A stretch of 64,000 nt of DNA from Mycobacterium sp. 852002-40037_SCH5390672 (GTDB lineage: Bacteria; Actinomycetota; Actinomycetes; Mycobacteriales; Mycobacteriaceae): positions 109,700 through 173,699 of the forward strand of contig NZ_LZTA01000008.1 of the NCBI RefSeq assembly GCF_001665875.1, in the 5' to 3' direction. A program made the translations under genes and the position numbers. Under the pieces are notes generated by a model. That model was not told the origin of the DNA. It saw only the letters and a program-made list of their open reading frames with translations, and ran no database searches. Shown here piece by piece: positions 19,094 to 28,340 of the stretch (the first letter of the stretch is position 1; each line of letters begins with the position of its first letter).

Positions 19094-19232
19094 CGCCGCT
19101 GCGTGCGGACCGACCCGCGGGTATGCGGCTGCCCGCACATTCGGCACAAAATGGCCGCGCTAGAGCGCATAACGGTCCGGTCTCGGTGTGTCTGCGCTGC
19201 TGTTGATGCTGCAGTTCTTAACATCAGCACCG

Positions 19233-21047
19233 ATGGTAACTACAACAACACTGGCCTCATCCGCCTCCGGGCTGCTTCTGGTCGCGGCCGTCGCCCTGTC
19301 CGGATGCACGCCGCGGCCCGATGGCCCGGGCCCGGCCGCGGAGAAGTTCTTCCGCGCCCTGGCCGTCGGCGACACCGCGACCGCCGCGCAGCTCAGCGAC
19401 AGCCCCAATGAGGCCCGCGAAGCCCTGAACGCGGCGTGGTCCGGTCTGCAGGCATCCCACCTCGACGCGCAACTCCTGAACTCGAAGTACGCCGAGGACA
19501 GCGGCACGGTCGGCTACCGCTTCACCTGGCACCTGCCCAAGAACCGGACCTGGACCTACGACGGCCAGCTGAGGATGGCCCGCGACGAGGGGCACTGGGC
19601 GGTGCGGTGGACCACCACCGCGCTGCACGCCAAGCTGGGCGAGCACCAGACGTTCGCGTTGCGCGCCGATCGACCGCACCGCGCGTCGGTCAACGAGCTC
19701 GGCGGCAGCGACGTGCTGGTGCCGGGTTACCTGTACCACTACACGCTGGACGCCACCCAGGCCGGACCCGCCCTGATCGGGACGGCGCACGCGATCGTCG
19801 ACGTGCTGCACCCCTTCAACGGGGCCCTCAACGATCCGCAGCTGCTCGCCGAACAAGCCAGCTCGACGCCCCACCCGGTGGATCTGGGGGTGACGCTGCA
19901 CCCGGACGACAACGACAAAGTCTTCCCGCTGGTCGGGCGGCTACCCGGTGTCGTGGTCACGCCCCAACCCGAAATGCTGCCCACCGACCCGCATTTCGCG
20001 CCGGCGGTCATCTCCGCGGTGAAGAAGGCCGTGGTTGACCAACTCGACGGCGAGGCGGGCTGGCGGGTGGTGAGCGTCAACCAGAACGGCGTCGAGGTCG
20101 AGGTGCTGCACGAGGTCGAAGGATCGCCGGCGCCGTCGGTGTCGATCACATTGGACCGGGTGGTGCAGAACGCCGCCCAGCGCGCGGTCGACAACAAGGG
20201 TGGCAAGGCGATGATCGTCGTGATCAAACCGTCGACCGGAGAGATCCTCGCGATCGCGCAGAACGGCGGGGCTGACGCGGACGGTTTGCCCGCCACCAAC
20301 GGCCTGTTCCCACCGGGGTCGACGTTCAAGATGATCACCGCGGGCGCTGCCGTCGACCGCGGCATGGTCACGCCCAACTCGATGCTCGGCTGCCCGGGCC
20401 ACCTCGACATCGGGCACCGCACCATCCCCAACTACGGCGGCTTCGATCTCGGCGTGGTGTCGCTGTCGCGGGCATTCGCCAGCTCGTGCAACACGACGTT
20501 CGCGGAGTTGGGCAGCCGGATGCCGCCCCGCGGTCTGACCCAGACGGCCGCCCAATACGGGATCGGCCTCGACTATGCGGTGGACGGCGTCACCACCGTG
20601 ACGGGGTCGGTGCCGCCGACGGTGGACCTGGCCGAGCGCACCGAGGACGGTTTCGGCCAGGGCAAGGTGCTGGCCAGCCCGTTCGGCATGGCCCTGGTGG
20701 CGGCCACGGTCGCCGCAGGCAAGACACCCGTGCCGCAACTCATCGCCGGCCGGCAGACCGCGGTCCAAGGGGACACCACGCCGATCAGCCCGACGATGAT
20801 CGATGCGCTGCGGCCCATGATGCGGCTGGTGGTGACCAACGGGACCGCCAAGGAGATCGCCGGCTGCGGCGAAATCTATGGGAAGACCGGTGAGGCCGAG
20901 TTCCCGGGCGGATCGCACTCCTGGTTCGCCGGCTACCGCGGCGACCTGGCCTTCGCCTCACTGATCGTCGGGGGCGGCAGCTCAGAGTGGGCGGTTCGGA
21001 TGACGAAATTCATGTTCGAAGCGCTGCCGCCGAACTTCCTGGCTTAG
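19233..21047 (+). CDS. penicillin-binding lipoprotein (class B transpeptidase)
   Basis: This 604-residue lipoprotein is a peptidoglycan DD-transpeptidase, orthologous to M. tuberculosis Rv2864c (PBP-lipo). A signal peptide ends in the lipobox VALSGC. An NTF2-like MecA-N domain (about 35-140) and a PBP dimerisation domain precede the catalytic domain with Ser363-Thr-Phe-Lys366, Ser418-Cys-Asn420 and Lys551-Thr-Gly553. I chose ATG 19233, which gives a normal signal peptide; the open frame extends 15 codons further. In M. abscessus the orthologue is needed for normal division; a similar role here is inference. Confidence 0.93.
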   Translation: MVTTTTLASSASGLLLVAAVALSGCTPRPDGPGPAAEKFFRALAVGDTATAAQLSDSPNEAREALNAAWSGLQASHLDAQLLNSKYAEDSGTVGYRFTWHLPKNRTWTYDGQLRMARDEGHWAVRWTTTALHAKLGEHQTFALRADRPHRASVNELGGSDVLVPGYLYHYTLDATQAGPALIGTAHAIVDVLHPFNGALNDPQLLAEQASSTPHPVDLGVTLHPDDNDKVFPLVGRLPGVVVTPQPEMLPTDPHFAPAVISAVKKAVVDQLDGEAGWRVVSVNQNGVEVEVLHEVEGSPAPSVSITLDRVVQNAAQRAVDNKGGKAMIVVIKPSTGEILAIAQNGGADADGLPATNGLFPPGSTFKMITAGAAVDRGMVTPNSMLGCPGHLDIGHRTIPNYGGFDLGVVSLSRAFASSCNTTFAELGSRMPPRGLTQTAAQYGIGLDYAVDGVTTVTGSVPPTVDLAERTEDGFGQGKVLASPFGMALVAATVAAGKTPVPQLIAGRQTAVQGDTTPISPTMIDALRPMMRLVVTNGTAKEIAGCGEIYGKTGEAEFPGGSHSWFAGYRGDLAFASLIVGGGSSEWAVRMTKFMFEALPPNFLA

Positions 21048-21102
21048 CGCCGGTCGCAAGCGCGCCGAGTACCCCGCGCCGCATCGGCGGTAAATTGCGA
21101 AC

Positions 21103-21687
21103 ATGACGGATGCCGGCGGCGACATGGTGGCTTTGCGGGTCTCCGACGCCGACCGCAATGGCACGATGCGGCGACTGCACAACGCCGTCGCGCTCGGGCT
21201 GATCGATATCGACGAGTTCGAACAGCGCTCGTCGCAGGTGTCCTACGCCCGGACCCGAGGTGAGTTGGACGGTCTGGTCGGCGATCTGCCGGGACCGGGC
21301 GCCATCGTCACCTCCGCGGCCGACCGGGTGGAACTGCGGGGATGGGCGGGTTCGCTGAAGCGCCACGGCGAATGGATGGTGCCCAGCCGCCTGGCGCTGG
21401 TCCGTCGGCTGGGTTCGGTGGAACTCGACCTGACCAAGGCCCGCTTCGCCGGGCCGGTGGTGGTCATCGAACTCGATATGAGATTCGGCTCGGTGGAGAT
21501 CCGATTGCCCGACGGCGCCGGCGCGTCGATCGACGACGTCGAGGTCTACGTGGGCAGTGCCAGCGACCGGCGCAAAGACCCACCTGGTGAGGGCAGGCCG
21601 CACGTCGTGTTGACCGGGCGGGTGGTGTGCGGCTCGGTGGTCATCCGGGGGCCGCGCCGCTCGTTCTTGCGCCGCCAGCGGCTCTGA
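21103..21687 (+). CDS. DUF1707 protein (Rv2862c-like)
   Basis: This 194-residue soluble protein has an N-terminal DUF1707 domain (about residues 11-65, with LRVSDADRNGTMRRLHNAVA and the following LGLIDIDEFEQR). A beta-rich C-terminal part follows (VRRLGSVELDLTKARFAGPV). DUF1707 occurs in actinobacteria, often near membrane or envelope proteins; its function is unknown. It lies 55 nt after the PBP lipoprotein gene and 32 nt before mapB. Confidence 0.8.
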   Translation: MTDAGGDMVALRVSDADRNGTMRRLHNAVALGLIDIDEFEQRSSQVSYARTRGELDGLVGDLPGPGAIVTSAADRVELRGWAGSLKRHGEWMVPSRLALVRRLGSVELDLTKARFAGPVVVIELDMRFGSVEIRLPDGAGASIDDVEVYVGSASDRRKDPPGEGRPHVVLTGRVVCGSVVIRGPRRSFLRRQRL

Positions 21688-21719
21688 TCGGGCAGCAGGG
21701 CCGCGGTTAAGCTGGTCGC

Positions 21720-22577
21720 ATGCCTGCTCGCACCGCGCTTTCCCCCGGAGAGTTGTCCCCGACTCTGCCGGTGCCCGGCCGTATCCCGCGGCCGGAATAC
21801 GTCGGCAAGTCCACTGCCCAAGAGGGCAGCGAACCGTGGGTGCAGACACCCGAGGTGATCGAGAAGATGCGCGTCGCCGGCCGGATCGCGGCCGGCGCGC
21901 TGGTGGAGGCGGGCAAAGCCGTCGCACCCGGGGTGACCACCGACGAACTGGACCGCATCGCCCACGAGTACATGGTCGACCACGGCGCCTACCCCTCCAC
22001 GCTGGGCTACAAGGGCTACCCGAAGTCGTGCTGCACGTCGCTCAATGAGGTCATCTGCCACGGGATCCCCGACTCGACGGTGATCGCCGACGGCGACATC
22101 GTCAACATCGACGTCACGGCCTACATCGACGGCGTGCACGGCGACACCAACGCGACCTTCCTGGCCGGCGATGTCGCGCAAGAACACCGGCTGCTGGTGG
22201 AGCGAACCCGGGAGGCGACGATGCGCGCCATCAACGCCGTCAAGCCCGGTCGTGCGCTCTCGGTGGTCGGCCGCGTCATCGAGTCATACGCAAACCGGTT
22301 CGGCTACAACGTCGTTCGTGATTTCACCGGTCACGGTATCGGTACCACCTTCCACAACGGCCTGGTCGTCCTGCACTACGACCAGCCGTCGGTGTCCACC
22401 ATCATGCAACCGGGGATGACGTTCACCATCGAACCGATGATCAACCTCGGCAGCCTGGACTACGAGATCTGGGATGACGGCTGGACGGTGGTCACCAGGG
22501 ACCGCAAGTGGACCGCGCAGTTCGAGCACACCCTGCTGGTCACCGACACCGGCGTCGAAATCCTCACCTTGCCATGA
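21720..22577 (+). CDS. mapB: methionine aminopeptidase, type I
   Basis: MapB removes the initiator methionine from nascent proteins. The 285-residue enzyme is the orthologue of Rv2861c. The N-terminal 40 residues include the Pro-rich linker typical of mycobacterial MetAP1c. Metal ligands can be seen in [19 protein letters not shown] (two Asp), [11 protein letters not shown] (His), [10 protein letters not shown] (Glu) and the C-terminal [11 protein letters not shown] (Glu). The start is ATG 21720. Confidence 0.96.
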   Translation: MPARTALSPGELSPTLPVPGRIPRPEYVGKSTAQEGSEPWVQTPEVIEKMRVAGRIAAGALVEAGKAVAPGVTTDELDRIAHEYMVDHGAYPSTLGYKGYPKSCCTSLNEVICHGIPDSTVIADGDIVNIDVTAYIDGVHGDTNATFLAGDVAQEHRLLVERTREATMRAINAVKPGRALSVVGRVIESYANRFGYNVVRDFTGHGIGTTFHNGLVVLHYDQPSVSTIMQPGMTFTIEPMINLGSLDYEIWDDGWTVVTRDRKWTAQFEHTLLVTDTGVEILTLP

Positions 22578-22602
22578 CGTTTGCCGCGCGTCCGCTCGCC
22601 GG

Positions 22603-24120
22603 ATGACCGGAGCCCTGCTGGTCGCGGGCACCAGCTCCGACGCCGGGAAATCGGTGGTGGTGGCGGGCCTGTGCCGGTTGTTGGCCCGGCGCGGGGTCCG
22701 GGTCGCCCCGTTCAAGGCGCAGAACATGTCCAACAACTCCGTGGTGACCGTCGAAGGCGGCGAGATCGGCCGCGCCCAGGCGATCCAGGCGCGCGCGGCC
22801 GGGCTGGAACCCAGCGTGCGATTCAACCCCATCCTGCTCAAGCCGGGCAGTGACCGCACCTCGCAGCTGGTGATCAAAGGTCAGGTCGCCGACTCAGTCA
22901 GCGCGAAAAGCTATGTCCGGCACCGCGATCGGCTCGCATCCCTCGTCCTGGACGAATTGACCTGCCTGCGTGACGAATTCGATGTGGTGATCTGTGAGGG
23001 GGCGGGTTCGCCGGCCGAGATCAACCTGCGCGCCACCGACCTGGCCAACATGGGACTGGCCCAGGCCGCGAAGTTGCCGGTGCTCCTGGTCGGCGACATC
23101 GACCGCGGCGGCCTGCTGGCGCACCTGTTCGGGACGGTGGCGGTGCTCGAGCCCGACGACCAGGCGCTGATCGCCGGTTTCATCGTCAACAAGTTCCGCG
23201 GTGACCCCGCGCTGCTCGAACCCGGGTTGCGCCTGCTGCACGACATGACCGGCCGGCCCACCTACGGTGTGCTGCCGTATGCCGACGAACTGTGGCTGGA
23301 CGCCGAAGACTCGCTGTCGGTGGTCGCGCACCGCGTCATCGGCACGCCCGCACCCCCGTGCGGCGACGAGTGGCTGCGGGTGGCCGCGGTGCGGCTGCCG
23401 CGGATTTCCAACTCCACCGACGTCGAGGCGCTGGCCTGCGAACCGGGTGTGCTGGTGCGCTGGGTGACCGACCCCGCCGACATCACCGACACCGACCTGG
23501 TCGTCCTCCCCGGCAGCAAAGCCACCGTCGCCGACCTGTCCTGGCTGCGCGATCACGGCCTGGCCGCCGCGATCACGGCGCACGCCCGTGCCGGCAAGCC
23601 GGTGCTGGGAATCTGCGGAGGTTTTCAGATGCTGTGCAGTCGCCTAGACGATCCGGTGGAATCCGGGGCCACGGGAGTGCCCGGGCTGGGGCTGCTCGAC
23701 GTTGACATCGCGTTCCATCCCGACAAGACCGTGTGCCGCTGGCAGCGGCCGCACGACGGCCCGTTGGCCGGATACGAGATCCATCACGGGCGGGTCACCC
23801 GCTGCGGCGAGGAGCGCTGGTTCGACTCCGATGCTGATCCGCAGCCGCAGGGAGTGGTGCGCGGCGCGGTCTTTGGGACCCACTGGCACGGCGTGCTCGA
23901 CAACGACGAGTTCCGTCGCGCGTGGCTCACCCGGGTCGCCGACGCGGCCGGCCGCGGCGGCTTCATGGTCGGCGACACCAACGTCGCCGCCCGCCGCGAT
24001 GCCCAACTCGACGTCGCCGCGGATCTGCTGGCGTCCCATCTCGATATCGAGGGTATTCTCAGCCTGCTTGATGGTCCACCGCCACAGCGACCTCATCTTG
24101 CAAGTCACTTGCGGCCGTAA
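22603..24120 (+). CDS. cobQ: cobyric acid synthase
   Basis: CobQ amidates the b, d, e and g side chains of adenosylcobyrinic acid a,c-diamide with glutamine and ATP. The 505-residue protein has the synthetase P-loop region [20 protein letters not shown] at the N-terminus with [10 protein letters not shown], and a C-terminal class I glutamine amidotransferase with the nucleophile in [11 protein letters not shown] and a catalytic His in [11 protein letters not shown] chose ATG 22603; the open frame into mapB is not CobQ-like. In M. tuberculosis the named cobQ1 (Rv0255c) lies elsewhere, so this placement after mapB differs. Confidence 0.95.
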   Translation: MTGALLVAGTSSDAGKSVVVAGLCRLLARRGVRVAPFKAQNMSNNSVVTVEGGEIGRAQAIQARAAGLEPSVRFNPILLKPGSDRTSQLVIKGQVADSVSAKSYVRHRDRLASLVLDELTCLRDEFDVVICEGAGSPAEINLRATDLANMGLAQAAKLPVLLVGDIDRGGLLAHLFGTVAVLEPDDQALIAGFIVNKFRGDPALLEPGLRLLHDMTGRPTYGVLPYADELWLDAEDSLSVVAHRVIGTPAPPCGDEWLRVAAVRLPRISNSTDVEALACEPGVLVRWVTDPADITDTDLVVLPGSKATVADLSWLRDHGLAAAITAHARAGKPVLGICGGFQMLCSRLDDPVESGATGVPGLGLLDVDIAFHPDKTVCRWQRPHDGPLAGYEIHHGRVTRCGEERWFDSDADPQPQGVVRGAVFGTHWHGVLDNDEFRRAWLTRVADAAGRGGFMVGDTNVAARRDAQLDVAADLLASHLDIEGILSLLDGPPPQRPHLASHLRP

Positions 24121-24241
24121 GACATTCGCGCCGATCGTGGCGTGAACGTCGCTGTTGACGGTGCGGCCCAAAAACCAGGTCTGCGTACCAGATGCCGAAG
24201 AATCGTCGCGCACACCTGCCGTTTGGTTGTAGCGTGCTGGG

Positions 24242-24802
24242 GTGTCCTCGATGATGACCACTCTGGACGGGTTCCCCGTGCCGGTGGTCGTGGCCGGTCC
24301 GGAGAACGGCGTCGTCGTCGTCATACTGGGCGACGAGGACCGCGTCCCGGCGGCGTACGACGCCGTCTGCGAACGCCTGCACACCGCATCGCTTCGGACG
24401 GTCGTGGTCGGGTTCGATCCGCGCCTGACTCCCAAGTCGGTCATCGGCATCCTCGACGCGCTGGGCATCGGGTGGGCCGTGGTCATGGGCGACCGGGCCG
24501 GCGCCGAGCTCGCCTGGGAATTGACCGCGACGCGGCTGGGCCGGTTCGTCGGATTGGTGGTGATCGACCGCGGCCATCCGCGGGCAGCCGATTACGAAGG
24601 CGCCATCACCGACGGACATTGCCCCCCGGTGGAGATCGGCACCACCGTGCTGGTCAGCTCGCCGGCCGCCCGGGCGGTGGCTCAGGCCAGCCAGCGCTAC
24701 GTCTATTCCGATTACCGGGTGGTGCACCTGGGGCGGCGCAGCGTGCAGGAGTCCACGGCGCAGCTGGCCGCCGAGATCATTTTGCGCACCAGCACCTGGT
24801 AG
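24242..24802 (+). CDS. alpha/beta-hydrolase-like protein lacking the Ser nucleophile
   Basis: This 186-residue protein of unknown function resembles the core of an alpha/beta hydrolase: a central beta strand, then the nucleophile-elbow-like turn VVMGDRAGAELAWELTATRL followed by FVGLVVIDRGHP. The elbow reads G-D-R-A-G, with Arg where GxSxG hydrolases have Ser, so ordinary esterase chemistry is unlikely. It starts at GTG 24242 and ends 20 nt before glnA4 on the same strand. It may be a binding or regulatory protein, or a diverged enzyme. Confidence 0.65.
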   Translation: MSSMMTTLDGFPVPVVVAGPENGVVVVILGDEDRVPAAYDAVCERLHTASLRTVVVGFDPRLTPKSVIGILDALGIGWAVVMGDRAGAELAWELTATRLGRFVGLVVIDRGHPRAADYEGAITDGHCPPVEIGTTVLVSSPAARAVAQASQRYVYSDYRVVHLGRRSVQESTAQLAAEIILRTSTW

Positions 24803-24822
24803 CGCCTGGTTGACTGACGGTC

Positions 24823-26217
24823 ATGGCCTCCGAAGATCGTGCTGTGACCGATCCCGCTGCTGCGATGCTGTCGTTGACCGCACTCGAACGGCTGGTAGGC
24901 ACCGGCGAGGTGGACACCGTCATCGTGGCGTTCGCCGACATGCAGGGCCGGCTGGCCGGGAAGCGGATCGACGCGCGGTTGTTCGTCGACGAGGTGGCCG
25001 CCCACGGCGCCGAGTGCTGCGGATATCTGCTCGCGGTCGACGTCGACATGAACACCGTGAGCGGCTACGCGATGTCGAGCTGGGACACCGGATACGGCGA
25101 CACAGTGATGACGCCCGACCTGTCCACCCTGCGGCGGATCCCCTGGCTGGCCGGGACGGCGTTGGTGATCGCCGATCTGGGCTGGGCCGACGGCGGCCCG
25201 GTCACCGTGTCACCGCGGGCCATCCTGCGCCGCCAGCTCGACCGGTTGGCCGAGCGCGGCCTGGCCGCCGACGTCGCCACCGAGCTGGAATTCATCGTGT
25301 TCGACGAGCCCTATCGCCAGGCGTGGGCCGACGGCTACCGCGGGTTGACCCCGGCCAGCGACTACAACATCGACTACGCGATCTCGGCGTCGTCGCGCAT
25401 GGAACCGCTGCTGCGCGACATCCGGCGGGGAATGATCGGCGCCGGCCTGCACTTCGAAGCCGTCAAGGGCGAATGCAACAGGGGGCAGCAGGAAATCGGT
25501 TTCCGGTACGCCGACGCGTTGGTCACCTGCGACAACCACGTCATCTACAAGAACGGCGCCAAAGAGATTGCCGACCAGCACGGCAAGAGCCTGACGTTCA
25601 TGGCGAAATACGATGAGCGGGAAGGGAACAGCTGTCACGTTCACCTCTCGCTGCGTGACCTGCAGGGCGGTGCGGTGTTCGCCGATCCCAGCCGCCCGCA
25701 CGGCATGTCGCCGGCATTTTGCAGTTTCCTGGCCGGCCTGCTGGCCACCCTGGGTGACCTCACGCTGTTCTATGCGCCGAACATCAACTCCTACAAGCGA
25801 TTCGCCGACGGCAGTTTCGCGCCCACCGCGCTGGCATGCGGATTGGACAATCGCACCTGCGCGCTGCGGGTGGTCGGTCATGGTCCCAACATCCGGGTCG
25901 AGTGCCGGGTTCCCGGCGGTGACGTCAACCCGTATCTGGCGGTGGCGGCCATCGTCGCCGGCGGGCTGTACGGTATCGAACGGGGCCTGGAATTGCCGGA
26001 GCCCTGCACGGGAAATGCCTACCAGGCTCCCGGCGTCGAGCGGCTGCCCGCCACCCTGGCCGAGGCGGCCTCGGTGTTCGAGCAATCGAGGGTCGCGCGG
26101 GACGTGTTCGGCGACGACGTCGTTGCCCACTACCTGAACAACGCCCGGGTGGAGTTGGCGGCATTCAACGCGACGGTCACCGATTGGGAGAGGATGCGTG
26201 GGTTTGAACGCCTCTAG
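24823..26217 (+). CDS. glnA4: glutamine synthetase-like enzyme (gamma-glutamyl-amine ligase type)
   Basis: This 464-residue protein is orthologous to M. tuberculosis GlnA4 (Rv2860c). It has the glutamine synthetase fold: N-terminal beta-grasp with VAFADMQGRLAGKRID, catalytic metal/substrate motifs ATELEFIVFD, KGECNRGQQEIGFRYAD, GNSCHVHLSL and NIRVECRVPGGDVNPYLAVA. GlnA4-type enzymes do not feed central nitrogen assimilation; in Streptomyces GlnA4 glutamylates ethanolamine and related GlnA3 glutamylates polyamines. The downstream amidotransferase and aldehyde dehydrogenase support a role in amine catabolism; the exact amine is unknown. An alternative GTG start lies at 24844. Confidence 0.9.
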   Translation: MASEDRAVTDPAAAMLSLTALERLVGTGEVDTVIVAFADMQGRLAGKRIDARLFVDEVAAHGAECCGYLLAVDVDMNTVSGYAMSSWDTGYGDTVMTPDLSTLRRIPWLAGTALVIADLGWADGGPVTVSPRAILRRQLDRLAERGLAADVATELEFIVFDEPYRQAWADGYRGLTPASDYNIDYAISASSRMEPLLRDIRRGMIGAGLHFEAVKGECNRGQQEIGFRYADALVTCDNHVIYKNGAKEIADQHGKSLTFMAKYDEREGNSCHVHLSLRDLQGGAVFADPSRPHGMSPAFCSFLAGLLATLGDLTLFYAPNINSYKRFADGSFAPTALACGLDNRTCALRVVGHGPNIRVECRVPGGDVNPYLAVAAIVAGGLYGIERGLELPEPCTGNAYQAPGVERLPATLAEAASVFEQSRVARDVFGDDVVAHYLNNARVELAAFNATVTDWERMRGFERL

Positions 26218-26974
26218 ATCTGATGGTGGCGACCCGCTGCGTCCGGCCGCACCGCGCCCGGTGGTCGGCCTGACGACGTATCTGGAGCGGGTGCAGACCG
26301 GCGCCTGGGACATCCGCGCCGGGTACCTGCCCGCCGACTACTTCGAAGGCGTCATCCTGGCCGGCGGAACCGCGGTGTTGCTGCCGCCGCAGCCGGTGGA
26401 CGCCCAGACCGTCGACTCGGTGCTGGACAGCCTGCACGCGCTGGTGATCACCGGGGGATACGACCTGGACCCCGCCAGCTACGGCCAGCAACCGCACCCG
26501 ACCACCGACCCGCCCCGCACCGACCGCGACGCGTGGGAGTTCGCGCTGTTGCGGGGCGCGCTGCAGCGGGGACTGCCGGTGCTGGGAATCTGCCGCGGCG
26601 CACAGGTGCTCAACGTCGCGCTGGGCGGCACGCTGCATCAGCACCTGCCCGACGTGCTCGGGCACAGCGGGCATCGGGCGGGCAACGGCGTGTTCACCAG
26701 ATTGCCGGTGCGTACCGTGGCGGGCAGCCGGCTGGCCGCACTGGTCGGGGAGTCCGCCGATGCGCCTAGCTATCACCATCAGGCCATCGACAGGGTGGGG
26801 GACGGCCTGGTGGTCAGCGCGTGGGATGCCGACGGCGTCGTCGAGGCGCTGGAGCTGCCCGGGGACAGGTTCGTGCTTGCCGTGCAATGGCATCCGGAAC
26901 AGTCGCTGGAGGACCTGCGGTTGTTTGCCGCGATCGTGGACGCAGCGCGGTCATACGCGGGACGCGTGAGCTGA
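26198..26974 (+). CDS. class I glutamine amidotransferase, gamma-glutamyl-GABA hydrolase type
   Basis: This 258-residue hydrolase resembles PuuD and is the orthologue of Rv2859c. The Cys nucleophile is in LPVLGICRGAQVLNVALGG, and the His-Glu pair in AVQWHPEQS. PuuD releases glutamate from gamma-glutamyl-GABA after polyamine degradation. The gene overlaps the end of glnA4 by 20 nt and starts with GTG, so translation is coupled. Its codons 9-15 contain 20 bases identical to the 55-bp repeat found after cobB, suggesting that repeat DNA may have contributed to the poorly conserved N-terminus. Confidence 0.88.
   Translation: MGLNASRSDGGDPLRPAAPRPVVGLTTYLERVQTGAWDIRAGYLPADYFEGVILAGGTAVLLPPQPVDAQTVDSVLDSLHALVITGGYDLDPASYGQQPHPTTDPPRTDRDAWEFALLRGALQRGLPVLGICRGAQVLNVALGGTLHQHLPDVLGHSGHRAGNGVFTRLPVRTVAGSRLAALVGESADAPSYHHQAIDRVGDGLVVSAWDADGVVEALELPGDRFVLAVQWHPEQSLEDLRLFAAIVDAARSYAGRVS
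26222..26241 (+). repeat. 20-bp exact match to the 55-bp repeat inside coding sequence
   Basis: GATGGTGGCGACCCGCTGCG is identical to the first 20 bases of the tandem unit at 59084-59248; similarity then fades. It lies within the first 15 codons of the amidotransferase gene. It may be a relic of the repeat, or chance in GC-rich DNA. Confidence 0.4.
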
Positions 26975-26975
26975 G

Positions 26976-28340
26976 TTGAGCACGGCGCAGCTGATCAACC
27001 CGGCGACCGAGGAGGTGCTGCGCTCGGTCGAGCACGCCGACACCGCCGCCGTCGACGACGCGGTGGACCGGGCGCGGGCGGCCCAGCGCAGGTGGGCGCG
27101 GTTGGCCCCGGCCGAACGGGCCGCCGGCCTGCGGGCCTTCGCGGCCGCCGTCGACGCGCATCGCGACGAGCTGGCGGCACTCGAAGTCGCCAACTCCGGG
27201 CACCCCATCGCGTCGGCCGAGTGGGAGGCCGGCCACGTCCGCGACGTGTTGAACTTCTACGCGGCCAGCCCGGAACGGTTGTCCGGCAAGCAAATTCCCG
27301 TGGCCGGCGGGCTGGACGTCACGTTCAACGAACCGATGGGCGTGGTCGGCGTGATCACCCCGTGGAACTTCCCGATGATGATCGCGTCGTGGGGTTTCGC
27401 ACCGGCCCTGGCCGCCGGCAACGCCGTGCTGGTCAAACCCGCCGAGTGGACCCCACTGACCACGATCCGGCTCGCCGAACTGGCGGCCGAATCGGGACTG
27501 GACGCCGACCTGCTGCAGGTGCTGCCCGGCGAGGGCGCGGTGGTGGGGCAGCGGTTCGTCACCAACCCCGGGGTCCGCAAGATTGTGTTCACCGGGTCGA
27601 CACAGGTCGGCAAAAAAGTGATGGCCGGCGCGGCCGATCAGGTCAAGCGGGTCACGCTGGAGCTCGGCGGCAAGAGCGCCAACATCGTCTTCGCCGACTG
27701 CGACCTCGAGCGCGCCGCCGCGAGCGCACCGGCCGGGGTGTTCGACAACGCGGGGCAGGACTGCTGTGCGCGCAGCCGGATCCTGGTGCAGCGCAGCGTC
27801 TATGACCGGTTCATGGAGCTGCTCGAGCCCGCCGTCACCCGCGTCGTCGTCGGCGACCCGGCATCCCGGGACACCGAGATGGGTCCGCTGGTGTCGGCGA
27901 CGCACCGCGACAAGGTCGCGTCGTATGTGCCCGACGGCGCCCCCGTCGCTTTTCGTGGCACCGTGCCGGCCGGCCGCGGATTCTGGTTTCCACCAACGGT
28001 TCTCACCCCGCAGCGCACCGATCGCTGCGTCACCGACGAGATCTTCGGCCCGGTCGTCACCGTGCTGGCCTTCGACGACGAACACGATGCCATCACGCTG
28101 GCCAACGACACCAGCTACGGGCTGTCCGGATCGATCTGGACCAACGACCTGTCCCGCGCGCTGCGCGTCTGCAGGGCGGTCGAAGCCGGGAACCTGTCGG
28201 TGAATTCGCACTCGTCGGTTCGGTTCAACACCCCGTTCGGCGGCTTCAAGCAGTCGGGGCTGGGCCGTGAGCTGGGCCCGGATGCGCCGTTGCACTTCAC
28301 CGAGACCAAGAACGTGTTCATCGCGATCGGAGAGGAGTAG
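26976..28340 (+). CDS. aldC: aldehyde dehydrogenase
   Basis: This 454-residue NAD(P)-dependent aldehyde dehydrogenase is orthologous to AldC (Rv2858c). Signatures: cofactor region VITPWNFPMMIASW, GSTQVGKKVMAGAADQ, catalytic Glu in VTLELGGKSANIVF and catalytic Cys in FDNAGQDCCARSRIL. The start is the TTG at 26976, one base after the upstream stop, giving MSTAQLINPATEEVL as in M. tuberculosis. In a Puu-like pathway it would oxidise the gamma-glutamyl-aminoaldehyde (PuuC step); this is inferred from neighbours. Confidence 0.92.
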   Translation: MSTAQLINPATEEVLRSVEHADTAAVDDAVDRARAAQRRWARLAPAERAAGLRAFAAAVDAHRDELAALEVANSGHPIASAEWEAGHVRDVLNFYAASPERLSGKQIPVAGGLDVTFNEPMGVVGVITPWNFPMMIASWGFAPALAAGNAVLVKPAEWTPLTTIRLAELAAESGLDADLLQVLPGEGAVVGQRFVTNPGVRKIVFTGSTQVGKKVMAGAADQVKRVTLELGGKSANIVFADCDLERAAASAPAGVFDNAGQDCCARSRILVQRSVYDRFMELLEPAVTRVVVGDPASRDTEMGPLVSATHRDKVASYVPDGAPVAFRGTVPAGRGFWFPPTVLTPQRTDRCVTDEIFGPVVTVLAFDDEHDAITLANDTSYGLSGSIWTNDLSRALRVCRAVEAGNLSVNSHSSVRFNTPFGGFKQSGLGRELGPDAPLHFTETKNVFIAIGEE

